NCBI RefSeq assembly: GCF_002976435.1
Contig: NZ_PUGF01000013.1
Location: forward strand, 62,001 to 126,000
Length of the DNA: 64,000 nt
Reading direction: 5' to 3'
DNA from: Solimicrobium silvestre
GTDB taxonomy: Bacteria; Pseudomonadota; Gammaproteobacteria; Burkholderiales; Burkholderiaceae_D
A program made the position numbers and the translations under genes. This document shows, piece by piece, positions 44,915-54,022 of the stretch. The notes under the pieces were generated by a model. It ran no database searches. It was not told the DNA's origin and was given only the letters and a program-made list of their open reading frames with translations. The stretch's first letter is position 1; the number at the start of each line of letters is the position of its first letter.

Positions 44915-46204
44915 ATGATAAATTTTTTAAAAGCTGAAACCAGCCCTATCTCACCATGGTCACGTAGTGCAATAGTATTTGCATGCGTGACCCTGGCACT
45001 AGCTGCCTGCCAGCCATCAACAGATCAAGAAAAATCCAAGTTAATCAATCACAGGTCAGTTACAGCGCAAGATGCGCAAGCATCTTCATCTGGATTATCT
45101 GAGTTGGCACTGCTAGGAAAAAAATTATTTTTTGATCCGGCACTATCCGGCTCTGGAAAAATGTCATGCGCTACCTGTCATGACCCGGCGAATGCCTATG
45201 GACCGCCTAACAATCTCGCCGTTCAACTGGGTGGCGCCGATCTAAAGACCCAAGGTCTGCGCGCAGTGCCGTCACTACGTTATGTGTTAAATCGAACGCC
45301 ATTTTGGTCTAAGCAATTTGTATCCAATCCGGTTGAACGGCTTATTGAAACTGACTCCCCACCCGTTGGTGGCCTAACTTGGGACGGTCGTTTCAACACC
45401 TTGCACGAACAAGCAAGTGCACCTCTGCTGGCAGCCAATGAGATGGCAAATGAAAGCCCGAATTCAGTAATAAGCAAGGTTGCAAAATCTGCTTATGCAA
45501 CTGATTTTGCACATGCCTTTGGCCAAAATGTCTGGCAAGATCCGGCTCGTGCCTTTAACGGTTTGCTGCTGGCAATTGAACGATTTGAACTTGAAGATGC
45601 CAGTTTTCACCCCTACACAAGCAAGTTCGATCAGACGCTTAAAGGCCAGGCAACATTATCGGCAAGTGAGTTAAAAGGCCTTCAATTATTTAGCGCGCCT
45701 GACAAGGGCAACTGCGCCTCATGTCACTTAGCGGTATCTGGTGCAGATCATTCTGCGCCGTTGTTTACTGATTTCAGTTTTTCAGCTTTAGGTGCGCCAC
45801 GCAATCCCCAAATTATCGCTAACCGCAATCGACAATTTTACGACCTCGGCCTGTGCGGGCCATCGCGTATTGATCAACAGAAAAAACACGAATATTGCGG
45901 CATGTTTAAAACGCCAGGCTTGAGAAATGTCGCTAATCGGCGTGTTTTTATGCATAACGGTGTCTTTAATGATTTGGAAAGTGTCGTTCGATTTTATGTG
46001 GAACGGGACACAAAACCAGAAAAGTGGTATCCAAAAAACTCCGATGGCAGCGTCAATAAATTTAATGATCTGCCAGTGAATTTACGAAGCAATGTCGACA
46101 CTCTTGACGTTCCGCTAAATCGAAAAAAAAGTGATAGCCCAGCGTTGAGTGATGAAGAGATCAAGGATGTGGTGGCGTTTTTAAAAACGCTATCTGATCA
46201 GTAA
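44915..46204 (+). CDS. Di-haem cytochrome c peroxidase/MauG-family lipoprotein
   Basis: A 429-residue protein with lipobox LALAAC (Cys32). Two haem sites are clear: SCATCH (C85, C88, H89) and NCASCH (C267, C270, H271). The methionine and His ligands beyond (RRVFMHNGVF with PGLRNVANRR) follow the family. Typical function is reduction of hydrogen peroxide with electrons from cytochrome c, or a MauG-like modification of a partner. Being cotranscribed with the phosphatase suggests a shared extracytoplasmic process, still unknown. A TTG start at 44909 is less likely than ATG 44915. Confidence 0.92.
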   Translation: MINFLKAETSPISPWSRSAIVFACVTLALAACQPSTDQEKSKLINHRSVTAQDAQASSSGLSELALLGKKLFFDPALSGSGKMSCATCHDPANAYGPPNNLAVQLGGADLKTQGLRAVPSLRYVLNRTPFWSKQFVSNPVERLIETDSPPVGGLTWDGRFNTLHEQASAPLLAANEMANESPNSVISKVAKSAYATDFAHAFGQNVWQDPARAFNGLLLAIERFELEDASFHPYTSKFDQTLKGQATLSASELKGLQLFSAPDKGNCASCHLAVSGADHSAPLFTDFSFSALGAPRNPQIIANRNRQFYDLGLCGPSRIDQQKKHEYCGMFKTPGLRNVANRRVFMHNGVFNDLESVVRFYVERDTKPEKWYPKNSDGSVNKFNDLPVNLRSNVDTLDVPLNRKKSDSPALSDEEIKDVVAFLKTLSDQ

Positions 46205-46331
46205 ATCTAGTTTTCATCACTGAGGCAGAATCGGTTCGACCCACGCTAGCGGAGTTTCGTCACAGTGGCCGCCACGCTACAGCCGTGCACCGCCATAATC
46301 CTTCCAATAATTTTTACTACAAGGAGGCACC

Positions 46332-46757
46332 ATGTTAACGATAGACCGCAACAAAAACGCACTAATCTTTTTACGCATCCTCATTTCCTGCCTAATCGCC
46401 GTACACGGCTGGCACCGCCTCATCTATTCGGACCCGGCGGATCTGGGCGGGGCAATTACCGACTTTGGCTTCCCAGTTGGGCTAGCTTTAGGTTGGTTGA
46501 TTACACTCGTCGAAGCGTTTGGTGCACCGCTATTCGCAATGGGCTGGTTAGTGTTTCCGCTGGGGGTGTTTTACACATTTGTCTATGTGATGGCGATCAT
46601 TTTTTATCACGCGCCGCATGGCTGGTTTTCATCCGGTAGCGGGGCTGATGGCTGCGAATATGCGGTGCTGCTGGTGGGTGGCCTGCTATGTGTGAGCACG
46701 CAGCATGTTCCAACGTGGATAACAGTGCGCGGGCTGAAGTTTTGGCAACGGGCATAG
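46332..46757 (+). CDS. DoxX-family membrane protein
   Basis: A 141-residue protein with four hydrophobic segments, typical DoxX: FLRILISCLIAVHGWHRLIY, then a Gly-rich helix (GLALGWLITLVEAFGAPLFA), and a third helix with FVYVMAIIFYHAPHGWF. AAGGAGG precedes ATG 46332. Together with the DoxX at 48947-49411 it flanks the LytS/LytR system. DoxX proteins are linked to redox/thiol stress; the exact role here is unknown. Confidence 0.88.
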   Translation: MLTIDRNKNALIFLRILISCLIAVHGWHRLIYSDPADLGGAITDFGFPVGLALGWLITLVEAFGAPLFAMGWLVFPLGVFYTFVYVMAIIFYHAPHGWFSSGSGADGCEYAVLLVGGLLCVSTQHVPTWITVRGLKFWQRA

Positions 46758-46912
46758 CGACGCGACGAGCAGTAGAATGTCGATCTATGCTGACGTTACG
46801 CTGCTCAACGAATCGATGAAACCTGAGGTGCAACGATGAAATATAACAATGAAATACAGCGATGAAGGACAGAGCCACTTAGTTGTAATAGTCGCTGCTA
46901 TACTGCTCCGCT

Positions 46913-48109
46913 ATGAAAACCGAAAATAGAAATGCTCCCAGCTTGCCAAAGTTGAACTTGGCTGCCTGGCAAAAACTGTCGAAAATTTTCGCCCTTAATC
47001 TAGTGGCATGGCTGACCTTTACCTCGATAGGCGCACTAACTTCATTCAATGACGATTTACGTTCAGGTTTATTGCCTGATTATTGGGAAATATTCAAGGA
47101 TTGGGGCAACAGCGCCATTGCACTAGCGCTACTCAGTTTCGTTATCTATGCTATTTTCTCGCGCTGGCCGCAAGTGATTGCAAACGGCAAAAAAATTATT
47201 TTAAGCTATGGAGTTTTGCTACTTTTTCTCTTGCCGTTGAATTTGTTTTATGTCGTCAAATTCCTTCTAAGCGAAGCCAATCAAAGCATGAATTGGGTTG
47301 AGAGTTGGAATGCAAGTTGGGATGTGATTCAGACCCAAATTTTAGTGATTGACGACTACTCCTCTTTATTACGCTTATCCTCAGTCACAGCGGTTTTCTT
47401 CGCCGTAGTCATTGTCAAAATCTGGCAACGCAGTCAGGCGCGCGACAAAGCTTGGGAACAAGAGCACGCCCACAACCTGAGCCTGCGTCTGGAACTGGAG
47501 GAGCAAAGACTATCCGCTTTACGCGCACAACTTGAACCGCACTTCATGTTTAATGCACTCAACGCGATTAGTGCCTTAGTGTTGACTGACAACAAAGAAA
47601 ATGCGCTAAACGGAATTCATGGCCTGAGCGAATTATTGCGCTATGCCTTAACCGTTAGCGAGAAAAATAGTGTCAAATTATCAGAAGAACTGGCGTTTTT
47701 AAACGACTATATCGCGCTACAAAAACTGCGCTATGGCTCTCGCCTGCAGATAACCATTGACGGCGTGGATGATGTCATCGGCGAGGTAAATTGTCCGCCT
47801 TTGCTGCTGCAACCATTGGTTGAAAACGCACTGCGTCACAACTTGGATTGCCATCAACATGACAGCGACATTCACCTTAGTTTCAGCCAGCAACAAACAA
47901 ATATACTCATTCGCATCAGCAATCCCTTGCACGACACAATAAAGACAACAGGCAGCAACCCTGGCGCAGGTCTCGGTTTACGTAATACACGTGCGCGGCT
48001 GCAACTTGCGTACGGTGCGTACGCTTCATTACAAACCAGCGTAGTCAACGGCCGTTTTCAGGTTGATCTGCTGCTACCCGTATCTTTAAACGATTATTTA
48101 AACGATTAG
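46913..48109 (+). CDS. LytS/AlgZ-type sensor histidine kinase
   Basis: A 398-residue kinase. Residues about 25-175 have four hydrophobic segments forming a membrane sensor. The His_kinase domain has LEPHFMFNALNAISALV (His210) and an ATPase core with PPLLLQPLVENALRHNLDC and GAGLGLRNTRARLQLAYG. The predicted sensor is unlike 5TM-LYT. It phosphorylates the LytTR regulator encoded three bases downstream. Start ATG 46913 has no strong ribosome site. Confidence 0.92.
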   Translation: MKTENRNAPSLPKLNLAAWQKLSKIFALNLVAWLTFTSIGALTSFNDDLRSGLLPDYWEIFKDWGNSAIALALLSFVIYAIFSRWPQVIANGKKIILSYGVLLLFLLPLNLFYVVKFLLSEANQSMNWVESWNASWDVIQTQILVIDDYSSLLRLSSVTAVFFAVVIVKIWQRSQARDKAWEQEHAHNLSLRLELEEQRLSALRAQLEPHFMFNALNAISALVLTDNKENALNGIHGLSELLRYALTVSEKNSVKLSEELAFLNDYIALQKLRYGSRLQITIDGVDDVIGEVNCPPLLLQPLVENALRHNLDCHQHDSDIHLSFSQQQTNILIRISNPLHDTIKTTGSNPGAGLGLRNTRARLQLAYGAYASLQTSVVNGRFQVDLLLPVSLNDYLND

Positions 48110-48112
48110 GTC

Positions 48113-48940
48113 ATGATAGACAACAACCACACTACAACTGATTTTGCTATCAATCGCGCCATCATTGTCGATGATGAAGAGTCTGGCCGCATCATGCTGC
48201 GCTATGCTTTGTCCGCGAAAAAAAATTGGGTAATAGTGGGCGAATTTAACAATGTCGCAGCAGCCCGTGAATTTTTAAAAACACAAGAAGTCGATGTGAT
48301 TTTTCTTGATATACAAATGCCCAGAGAAAATGGCACCGGCCTTGCTCGCAGTGTCAGTGATATGGAACGGCCACCCTTAATTATTTTTGTCACGGCCTTT
48401 AACACGCATGCCATAGAGGCCTTTGAAGTGCATGCCTTAGATTACCTGCTTAAACCGGTTGGCCCGGCGCGCTTTACTCAAGCCCTCAGTCGCGCTGATG
48501 AAATCCTCACGCAAAGGCGTGGTTACGCCAAAGCGCTACGCAGCTATGTTGACAGGGAGGAGCAGGCCAATGACACAATCACCAACGCAGGCAACTATTT
48601 ACAACAGATCGTTGCCCGCTCGGTCGGGGAGATGGAGTGCATCGCACTCAGCGAAGTTTTATGGATGTCCAGCGCGGGAAATTATGTAGAGCTACATTTA
48701 GATAAGCGCGTGGTACTGCATCGTATGGCACTGAGCGCAATAGAAAAACTCATCAATCCAAAAGACTTTATCCGCGTACACCGCAGTGCCATTGTCCGCA
48801 CTGACCAATTTCAACACATCAAAGTGATCGGCGATGGCTCGTATCGCCTCACACTTCTCTGCGGCGCAGAAGTTACGGTTAGCGAGCGCCATATTGAACA
48901 GGTGCGCGGCTTCTTTAAAGAGCTACAGGGATCTGAATAG
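48113..48940 (+). CDS. LytTR-family response regulator
   Basis: A 275-residue regulator. Receiver domain residues 14-135: acidic pair DD at 20-21, phosphorylation site Asp66 in VIFLDIQMPRENG, and LDYLLKPVG. LytTR DNA-binding domain at about 165-265 with LWMSSAGNYVELHLDKRVVL and FIRVHRSAIVRTDQF. LytTR regulators activate virulence, adhesion or DoxX-type genes. Gene directly follows the kinase gene (three-base gap). Downstream is the leftward DoxX gene, so that gene may be a target. Confidence 0.93.
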   Translation: MIDNNHTTTDFAINRAIIVDDEESGRIMLRYALSAKKNWVIVGEFNNVAAAREFLKTQEVDVIFLDIQMPRENGTGLARSVSDMERPPLIIFVTAFNTHAIEAFEVHALDYLLKPVGPARFTQALSRADEILTQRRGYAKALRSYVDREEQANDTITNAGNYLQQIVARSVGEMECIALSEVLWMSSAGNYVELHLDKRVVLHRMALSAIEKLINPKDFIRVHRSAIVRTDQFQHIKVIGDGSYRLTLLCGAEVTVSERHIEQVRGFFKELQGSE

Positions 48941-48946
48941 GCTTAC

Positions 48947-49411
48947 TTAGCGAGCCATTAAAGGTAATTGTGAATCATCAAAACTCGGTCGAACGATGGT
49001 TTTTTGTTTTTCTCTGTCGATTGCGGCCATGAGCAAACACATGACGCACAAAGCGACACTATACTCACAACCACCTTCACCCCATTCGCCGACAAACCAA
49101 CCGAGGCGCGCATGAATGATGATGATACCTCCGGCACTAATACCGAAAAAACTCATTGCGACCCAGCGGGAAAATTTATTAAAAATTAAAAATACGCCAC
49201 CGACCATTTCAATCGCCGTCGCGATATAAGGAACAGCATGTGCAAACGGAACACTACGCTGGGCGAGAAAATCGCCAAAATCATGAAAATAATGTGGCTC
49301 AAAGAATCGCATCGTGGCGTGCGCCATAAATAAAGCGGCAAGTGTCAGGCGGAAAATCACCAAACTCTGATCCAAAGTTAAATAAGGAAATTCATCAATG
49401 TATTTTTTCAT
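48947..49411 (-). CDS. DoxX-family membrane protein (second copy)
   Basis: A 154-residue DoxX with four helices: LVIFRLTLAALFMAHATMRF, AVPYIATAIEMVGGVFLIF, and WVAMSFFGISAGGIIIIH. ATG 49411 is chosen because GGAG stands six bases upstream; a longer frame to 49435 lacks this. It is convergent with the LytR-type gene, six bases away. Together with the gene at 46332 it frames the LytS/LytR pair; the two DoxX proteins share the layout but not close sequence. Confidence 0.87.
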   Translation of the reverse strand: MKKYIDEFPYLTLDQSLVIFRLTLAALFMAHATMRFFEPHYFHDFGDFLAQRSVPFAHAVPYIATAIEMVGGVFLIFNKFSRWVAMSFFGISAGGIIIIHARLGWFVGEWGEGGCEYSVALCVMCLLMAAIDREKQKTIVRPSFDDSQLPLMAR

Positions 49412-49593
49412 GAACGACTCCAAAAGTAGAGTCACGATTATGTAATTGAATACGCAACTTGTGGAGGTTGCTGTGACGAATATCCGTTCCGGTGTGACTA
49501 GTGGCTATATCCGATCGCGTTTTTATCCGGCGTAGGCATGCTGAAATACGAGCCAGCACGCCGCACACAAAGCAGCACAGATCAAGACCGGTT

Positions 49594-51654
49594 TCATTGC
49601 TTAGTTAAACTCACCCTAGTTAAGTCCACCATGTTTAAATCCACCTTATATATCGTTAACCCAGTAAGCGGATCACTGCTCAGCACCGACAAATTACGCA
49701 TGCCTACGCTACTTGCCAGAGCCAGTTTGCCTTGTGGCGCGGTATACGTTACGTTACCGAGCGTCGCCACTTTGGTGAAGTGCCAGCTGCGGTCCGATCC
49801 GTTACTGCTCAGGCTTAAATTGGATTTTTGCGCTTTAACATACGCTGCCAGCACAGCACGGTTAGCATCCTCCGAGCTGTAAATTGTCTTACTACCGTCC
49901 AAACCCGGAAAATTACCACCGCCGCTGGCACGGTAATTATTGGTCGCCACAATGAACTGCTGGCTGTCAGCGACTGCTGCGCCCAGGTAAGTCAAGTTCT
50001 TAATCCGCGCGCCGAGTGGCTGGGTCACATCAATTTCATAACTAATATCTTTAGATGTAAAGGTGTCAAAGTTGTAGCCGTAGGAATTGGGATTGATCAA
50101 GGCTTGATCTGTCGTTAAGGTCGGATTAATTTGATTAAACCGATAGGCCGATTTTTCCAGCCAGGCGTGCAGATCGGCGCCAGAAATTTTGACTGCCGTA
50201 ATCGTATTGGCGAAGTAATACAGATCAGCGGTATTACTTAAAACCAGGTTCCCAGCAGGTACATCGGTGTAATCATGGGCACCGCCGCGGCCGCTTTTAA
50301 ACGGCGCGCTGACCGACAATACCGGCAAATTAGCCAGTTGCGGAAAATTGGTTTTAACAACATTACTTACATACTCGGTTTGTGCCTGATTAACGATCTG
50401 AATAGCTGTTGGATCACCGAGATCAGCAAAAAAACTGGACATTTCAAAATCAGTCCGACCCACCGGCGTCTTCATGTAAGCAATCGTTGCTTGGTGTTCC
50501 GCCTCGATAATCGGAGCAATAGTTGGGTCGGCCGCCACCGTAGTTGCCGCCTTATTTGCATCCAACGTCGTCGTGCCACGGGTCTGCACCACTGTTTTAG
50601 TTTTATCGACCACCCAGTGTGTTCCGTTGTATGTCAACGCCAACTGAATCACGCCCAGATGTTTTCCCCAATAATTCGCCATCACCGTAGGTACGCCGTT
50701 GACCAGACCAGCTACTTTATCCACGCCGGGCAACTGGAATTGCGGCACTGTACTGCTTGCATTCGGAAAAATCTGGTGTACATGTCCGATCAGCATCGCA
50801 TCTATACCGGCGACTTGAGACAAGTAGTAATTACCGTCTTCCATTGACGGCGTATAAGGTGAATTGTCCAGCCCGCCGTGCGAAATAGCGACCACGATAT
50901 CCGCACCCTTAGCGCGCATTTCTGGAATGTATTTCTCTGCTGTTTCCTTAATTCCTACGGTAGACACTTTGCCGTTCAGCCAGCGGCTGTCCCAACTGGT
51001 GATGGTCGGCGGAGTAAAGCCGATCACACCGACTTTGATCGTCGCGCTAACAGTTTTGCCATTCGGGTCGGTGGCCGATACCACTTTATCCAAAATGACG
51101 TAAGGCTTAAACAGCGGTTGTTGATCTCGGTTGCTGACAACATTAGCCAGTATTTGCGGAAAATTAGGGCCGGCACATTGTTGCTGATCTGCGACTGCCG
51201 GCAAGCCGTCCACATTGAATTTACTACCGGTCACTTGCGCCAGATAAGGCAGTCCAAAATTAAATTCATGGTTACCGATCCCTGCGGCGTCGTATTTGGT
51301 TGCATTCATGACCTTGTACACGGCCAGTGTCTGATCACATTTAATTGGGTTGGCAATGGCCTGATAATCAGCCAAAGGCGTACCTTGAATAGCGTCGCCA
51401 TTATCGAACAACATGGAATTACTGAATTCGCTACGGGCAGCGCGTATCAGGCTCGCGGTACGCACGAATCCAATTGAAGTATCTTCCGCCGCCTTAAATT
51501 AATCATAGCTGCGCAGATTGGCATGAATATCGGTCGTTTCCAACAGGGCCAGCCGAGTATTCGTACCAGTCGCTGTAGTCGAGGTAACTGGTGTGACAGT
51601 GGAGCAGGAAGACAACACTAATGCAGAAATGACAGTTAAACACGGCAGTTTCAT
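49594..51654 (-). pseudogene. cpdB: CpdB-type 2',3'-cyclic-nucleotide phosphodiesterase/3'-nucleotidase with a premature stop
   Basis: A lipoprotein-type metallophosphatase. From ATG 51654 the first 51 codons read MKLPCLTVISALVLSSCSTV (lipobox Cys17) up to LALLETTDIHANLRSYD, then a TAA at 51499-51501. In-frame sequence continues with FKAAEDTSIGFVRTASLIR and MLFDNGDAIQGTPLADY for another 634 codons, through GNHEFNFGL, AISHGGLDN and GHVHQIF, to the C-terminal nucleotidase domain (RASGGGNFPG). The E. coli enzyme has DYYK where this has D-stop-FK, so a Tyr codon seems to have become TAA. The stop separates the signal and first metal ligand from the rest, so the gene is probably dead unless stop readthrough occurs or a downstream GTG (51465) starts a non-exported product. 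Confidence 0.88.
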
Positions 51655-51914
51655 CGCAGTTCTCAAAAAAATTTAAAAGCCTGACTGTAGCGTCACTATG
51701 TGACTTTGCGATGACGCTGCTTTAATCAAAGCAGGGCTTCCATCATTAGCATTCCCAACTAGTTTTTTGAGATGTGGCAATATTGACATACAGCATGTTA
51801 ATGGGCATTATCGCCCAACGTTGGACAATTGCACGCTTCGCAAATTAGATGCATCACCACTTACTTTATTGCTTGGCGCATTCGTAAATACTGATTTGAA
51901 AGTTAGTTAAATTT

Positions 51915-53120
51915 ATGATTTTTTCGAAAATATTCTCTCCTAAAAACTTACTTATTGGGATTGCGCTCGCAATATCTTCCCAATTTTCCGTGTCCGGCGG
52001 CGTCAATGCAGCCGAGTTATTACATGCCGCCAATTCACTGCCGCCAGCATCGATTCAAACGGAAGCGTCAATCAAATCAATCGTCACTGCCGCCGCCCAA
52101 GAGTATCTTAGCGACCCAAACACAGCGGGTATATCGATTGGCATAGTGCGTGGAAATCACAATTACGCATATCACTTCGGCACAGTCGATAAGACACTAA
52201 CGCAGCTACCGAACGACAGCACCGTTTATCCAATTGCGTCTATCACCAAAACTTTTACCGGCACGCTTCTCGCTCAAGCAGAGCTTGATCACAAGCTCAA
52301 AATTACCGATGATGTCCGCTTATACCTCAACGGCGACTATCCAAATCTCGAATTTGCTAAACAGCCGATACAACTATTCCATTTGCTAAATCACCGCTCC
52401 GGCCTGCCTTTTATTTTGCCCAACCCACCCGAAGCGGCACCTGACTTTGTTGATGTTGTTCCGTATCCACTGCGTATAGATAAAATTGTGGATAGCAGTA
52501 ACAAGAACGGCTTTTATACGGCTCTTCACCAGATTACGCTTAGTGCCGCGCCCGGCACACATTTTCAGTACTCGAATGCAGCGGCCCAGTTAGCTGGGTA
52601 CATTGTTGAGCATGTTTATGGCGAGACGTTTGAAACATTGCTGCACGAAAAAATAACCGGACCGTTGGCAATGCATGACACCGTAATCGAACTTGCGCCC
52701 TCCCAAGCAAAAAGGCTGGTGATCGGCTATGACGAAAATGGTGCGCGCTATCAGCCATCGTCCAACAAATTCCAGGGCGCGGCCGCGATCAAATCGACTC
52801 TCCCAGACATGCTGAAATACGCGCAATGGCAGCTTGACGCGCACGCGCCGGAAGTAAAGCTCTCTCATATCCCAACATATTCCAACGACGATTTTTCCAT
52901 CGGCCTGAATTGGCAGATGCTTAGTGCCAACGGGCGCAAAGTCCTTTGGCAGGATGGCGCGACGCCCGGCTTTGCCAGCTTTTGTATTCCGCAGCCGGAT
53001 GCCAATTTAGCGCTGGTCATTCTCTCTAATGAACTAGGCCCAGCCACGCTTGGACGGCTTTCGGCAATGGCCAACAAGATCATGAAGGCTATTGATGAAC
53101 GTAGTATTACCAAGCCTTGA
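51915..53120 (+). CDS. Serine beta-lactamase-family hydrolase
   Basis: A 401-residue secreted class C beta-lactamase-like esterase/peptidase. A signal peptide covers residues about 1-32 (LLIGIALAISSQFSVSGGV). The nucleophile motif SITK is at 109-112 and the YSN triad element at 219-221; a third KTG/HxG-type motif is seen as WQDGATPGF. The family includes D-aminopeptidases, esterases and true beta-lactamases, so antibiotic hydrolysis cannot be claimed. ATG 51915 has no good ribosome site. It is not linked to an AmpR-like regulator. Confidence 0.88.
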   Translation: MIFSKIFSPKNLLIGIALAISSQFSVSGGVNAAELLHAANSLPPASIQTEASIKSIVTAAAQEYLSDPNTAGISIGIVRGNHNYAYHFGTVDKTLTQLPNDSTVYPIASITKTFTGTLLAQAELDHKLKITDDVRLYLNGDYPNLEFAKQPIQLFHLLNHRSGLPFILPNPPEAAPDFVDVVPYPLRIDKIVDSSNKNGFYTALHQITLSAAPGTHFQYSNAAAQLAGYIVEHVYGETFETLLHEKITGPLAMHDTVIELAPSQAKRLVIGYDENGARYQPSSNKFQGAAAIKSTLPDMLKYAQWQLDAHAPEVKLSHIPTYSNDDFSIGLNWQMLSANGRKVLWQDGATPGFASFCIPQPDANLALVILSNELGPATLGRLSAMANKIMKAIDERSITKP

Positions 53121-53201
53121 GATTGTTTATTTATTTGCTGGCTGCGATTGATGCTTTGCGGTGAAAAATGAGTCCACTCAATTTCCCTTTCATGTATCCA
53201 A

Positions 53202-53213
53202 ATACCCTATTTA
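53202..53213 (+). promoter_or_regulatory. Possible half-copy of the ATRCCCTATTT motif
   Basis: ATACCCTATTTA is one arm of the motif seen at 24578 and 39944, here about 40 bases before the cysteine-rich small gene. The second arm is missing, so it may be chance. Confidence 0.2.
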
Positions 53214-53252
53214 CAGCACCATACGCCAACGTTTAATTTGCTAATGCTTAAT

Positions 53253-53510
53253 ATGAAAATTTGTGAAATTTGTGGATCGATTCTGGAAGAATGTGGGACT
53301 TGCCTATTTAATGTGCCGGAAGACAAAGCGCCTTGCCTTGCAGACTATGAAGCGATGGCACGAGGTGAAATGAGTCATGCCGAACATCAAATTGTGGTTG
53401 GGCGGTGGGCGCTTCACAATACTGAATTGCAAAGCCAAAAGACCCTCATCAAAATGCGCGAATTTGCCGATAGTGCGTGGGGTAAGAAGGTAAAGATTTT
53501 TAAGATGTAA
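53253..53510 (+). CDS. Small cysteine-rich (zinc-ribbon-like) protein
   Basis: From ATG 53253 (an upstream in-frame ATG at 53238 adds MLMLN) the product has 85 residues. The N-terminus MKICEICGSILEECGTC has CxxC and CxxC pairs that could bind zinc, followed by an acidic helical tail (MARGEMSHAEHQIVVGRWAL) and a basic end. It resembles small zinc-ribbon proteins of unknown role. No strong ribosome site and no operon partner. Confidence 0.6.
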   Translation: MKICEICGSILEECGTCLFNVPEDKAPCLADYEAMARGEMSHAEHQIVVGRWALHNTELQSQKTLIKMREFADSAWGKKVKIFKM

Positions 53511-53642
53511 CTCGGCAGATTAACGCGCCATTGTTTTTACGCAGAGTGTTGAGCTGGTGATGTGTTAGCTGAACATTCTGCGCTTTAATGATGCAAGAGA
53601 CTTGAATACTTTATTCTACATTTTGACATGACGAGGCTGAAA

Positions 53643-53921
53643 ATGATAAAACGGCTAATGATTGAAGGACGCGTGCAGGGTGTCGGTTATCGCGCTTCCT
53701 TTGCCGACAAGGCGATTGCCCTTGGCCTTTCCGGCTGGGTGAGAAATCGCCGGGATGGTTCTGTGGAAGCCTGCATTCATGGCGATGCGCCTGCAATTGA
53801 ATCCATCATCACTTGGTCGAGGCATGGACCTCCGGGCGCTGGGGTGCGTAATGTCACCGTCGAAGACACCGAAGAGCCAGCACCTTCGGATGGAAAATTT
53901 AAAATTTTGCCGACGCAATGA
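53643..53921 (+). CDS. acyP: Acylphosphatase
   Basis: A 92-residue protein, the normal length for AcyP. Catalytic Arg17 is in EGRVQGVGYR and the catalytic Asn in GWVRNRRDGSV. I preferred ATG 53643 because GACGAGG stands just upstream; ATG 53628 adds five residues not found in the family. It hydrolyses acyl phosphates such as acetyl or carbamoyl phosphate. Stand-alone gene. Confidence 0.95.
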   Translation: MIKRLMIEGRVQGVGYRASFADKAIALGLSGWVRNRRDGSVEACIHGDAPAIESIITWSRHGPPGAGVRNVTVEDTEEPAPSDGKFKILPTQ

Positions 53922-54022
53922 ATCATTCAAAATCAAGCTCGCACGACCTGAGTTAAATAGAACAATGGAATAATTTTTGGACGGCAATCACAAATTAAAG
54001 GGATAGAAAGAGCGAGACGATA

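Noticed and set aside
46205-46331. GGTTCGACCC near 46230 as a possible tRNA T-arm
   Set aside because: No acceptor stem, D-arm or anticodon arm can be folded around it.
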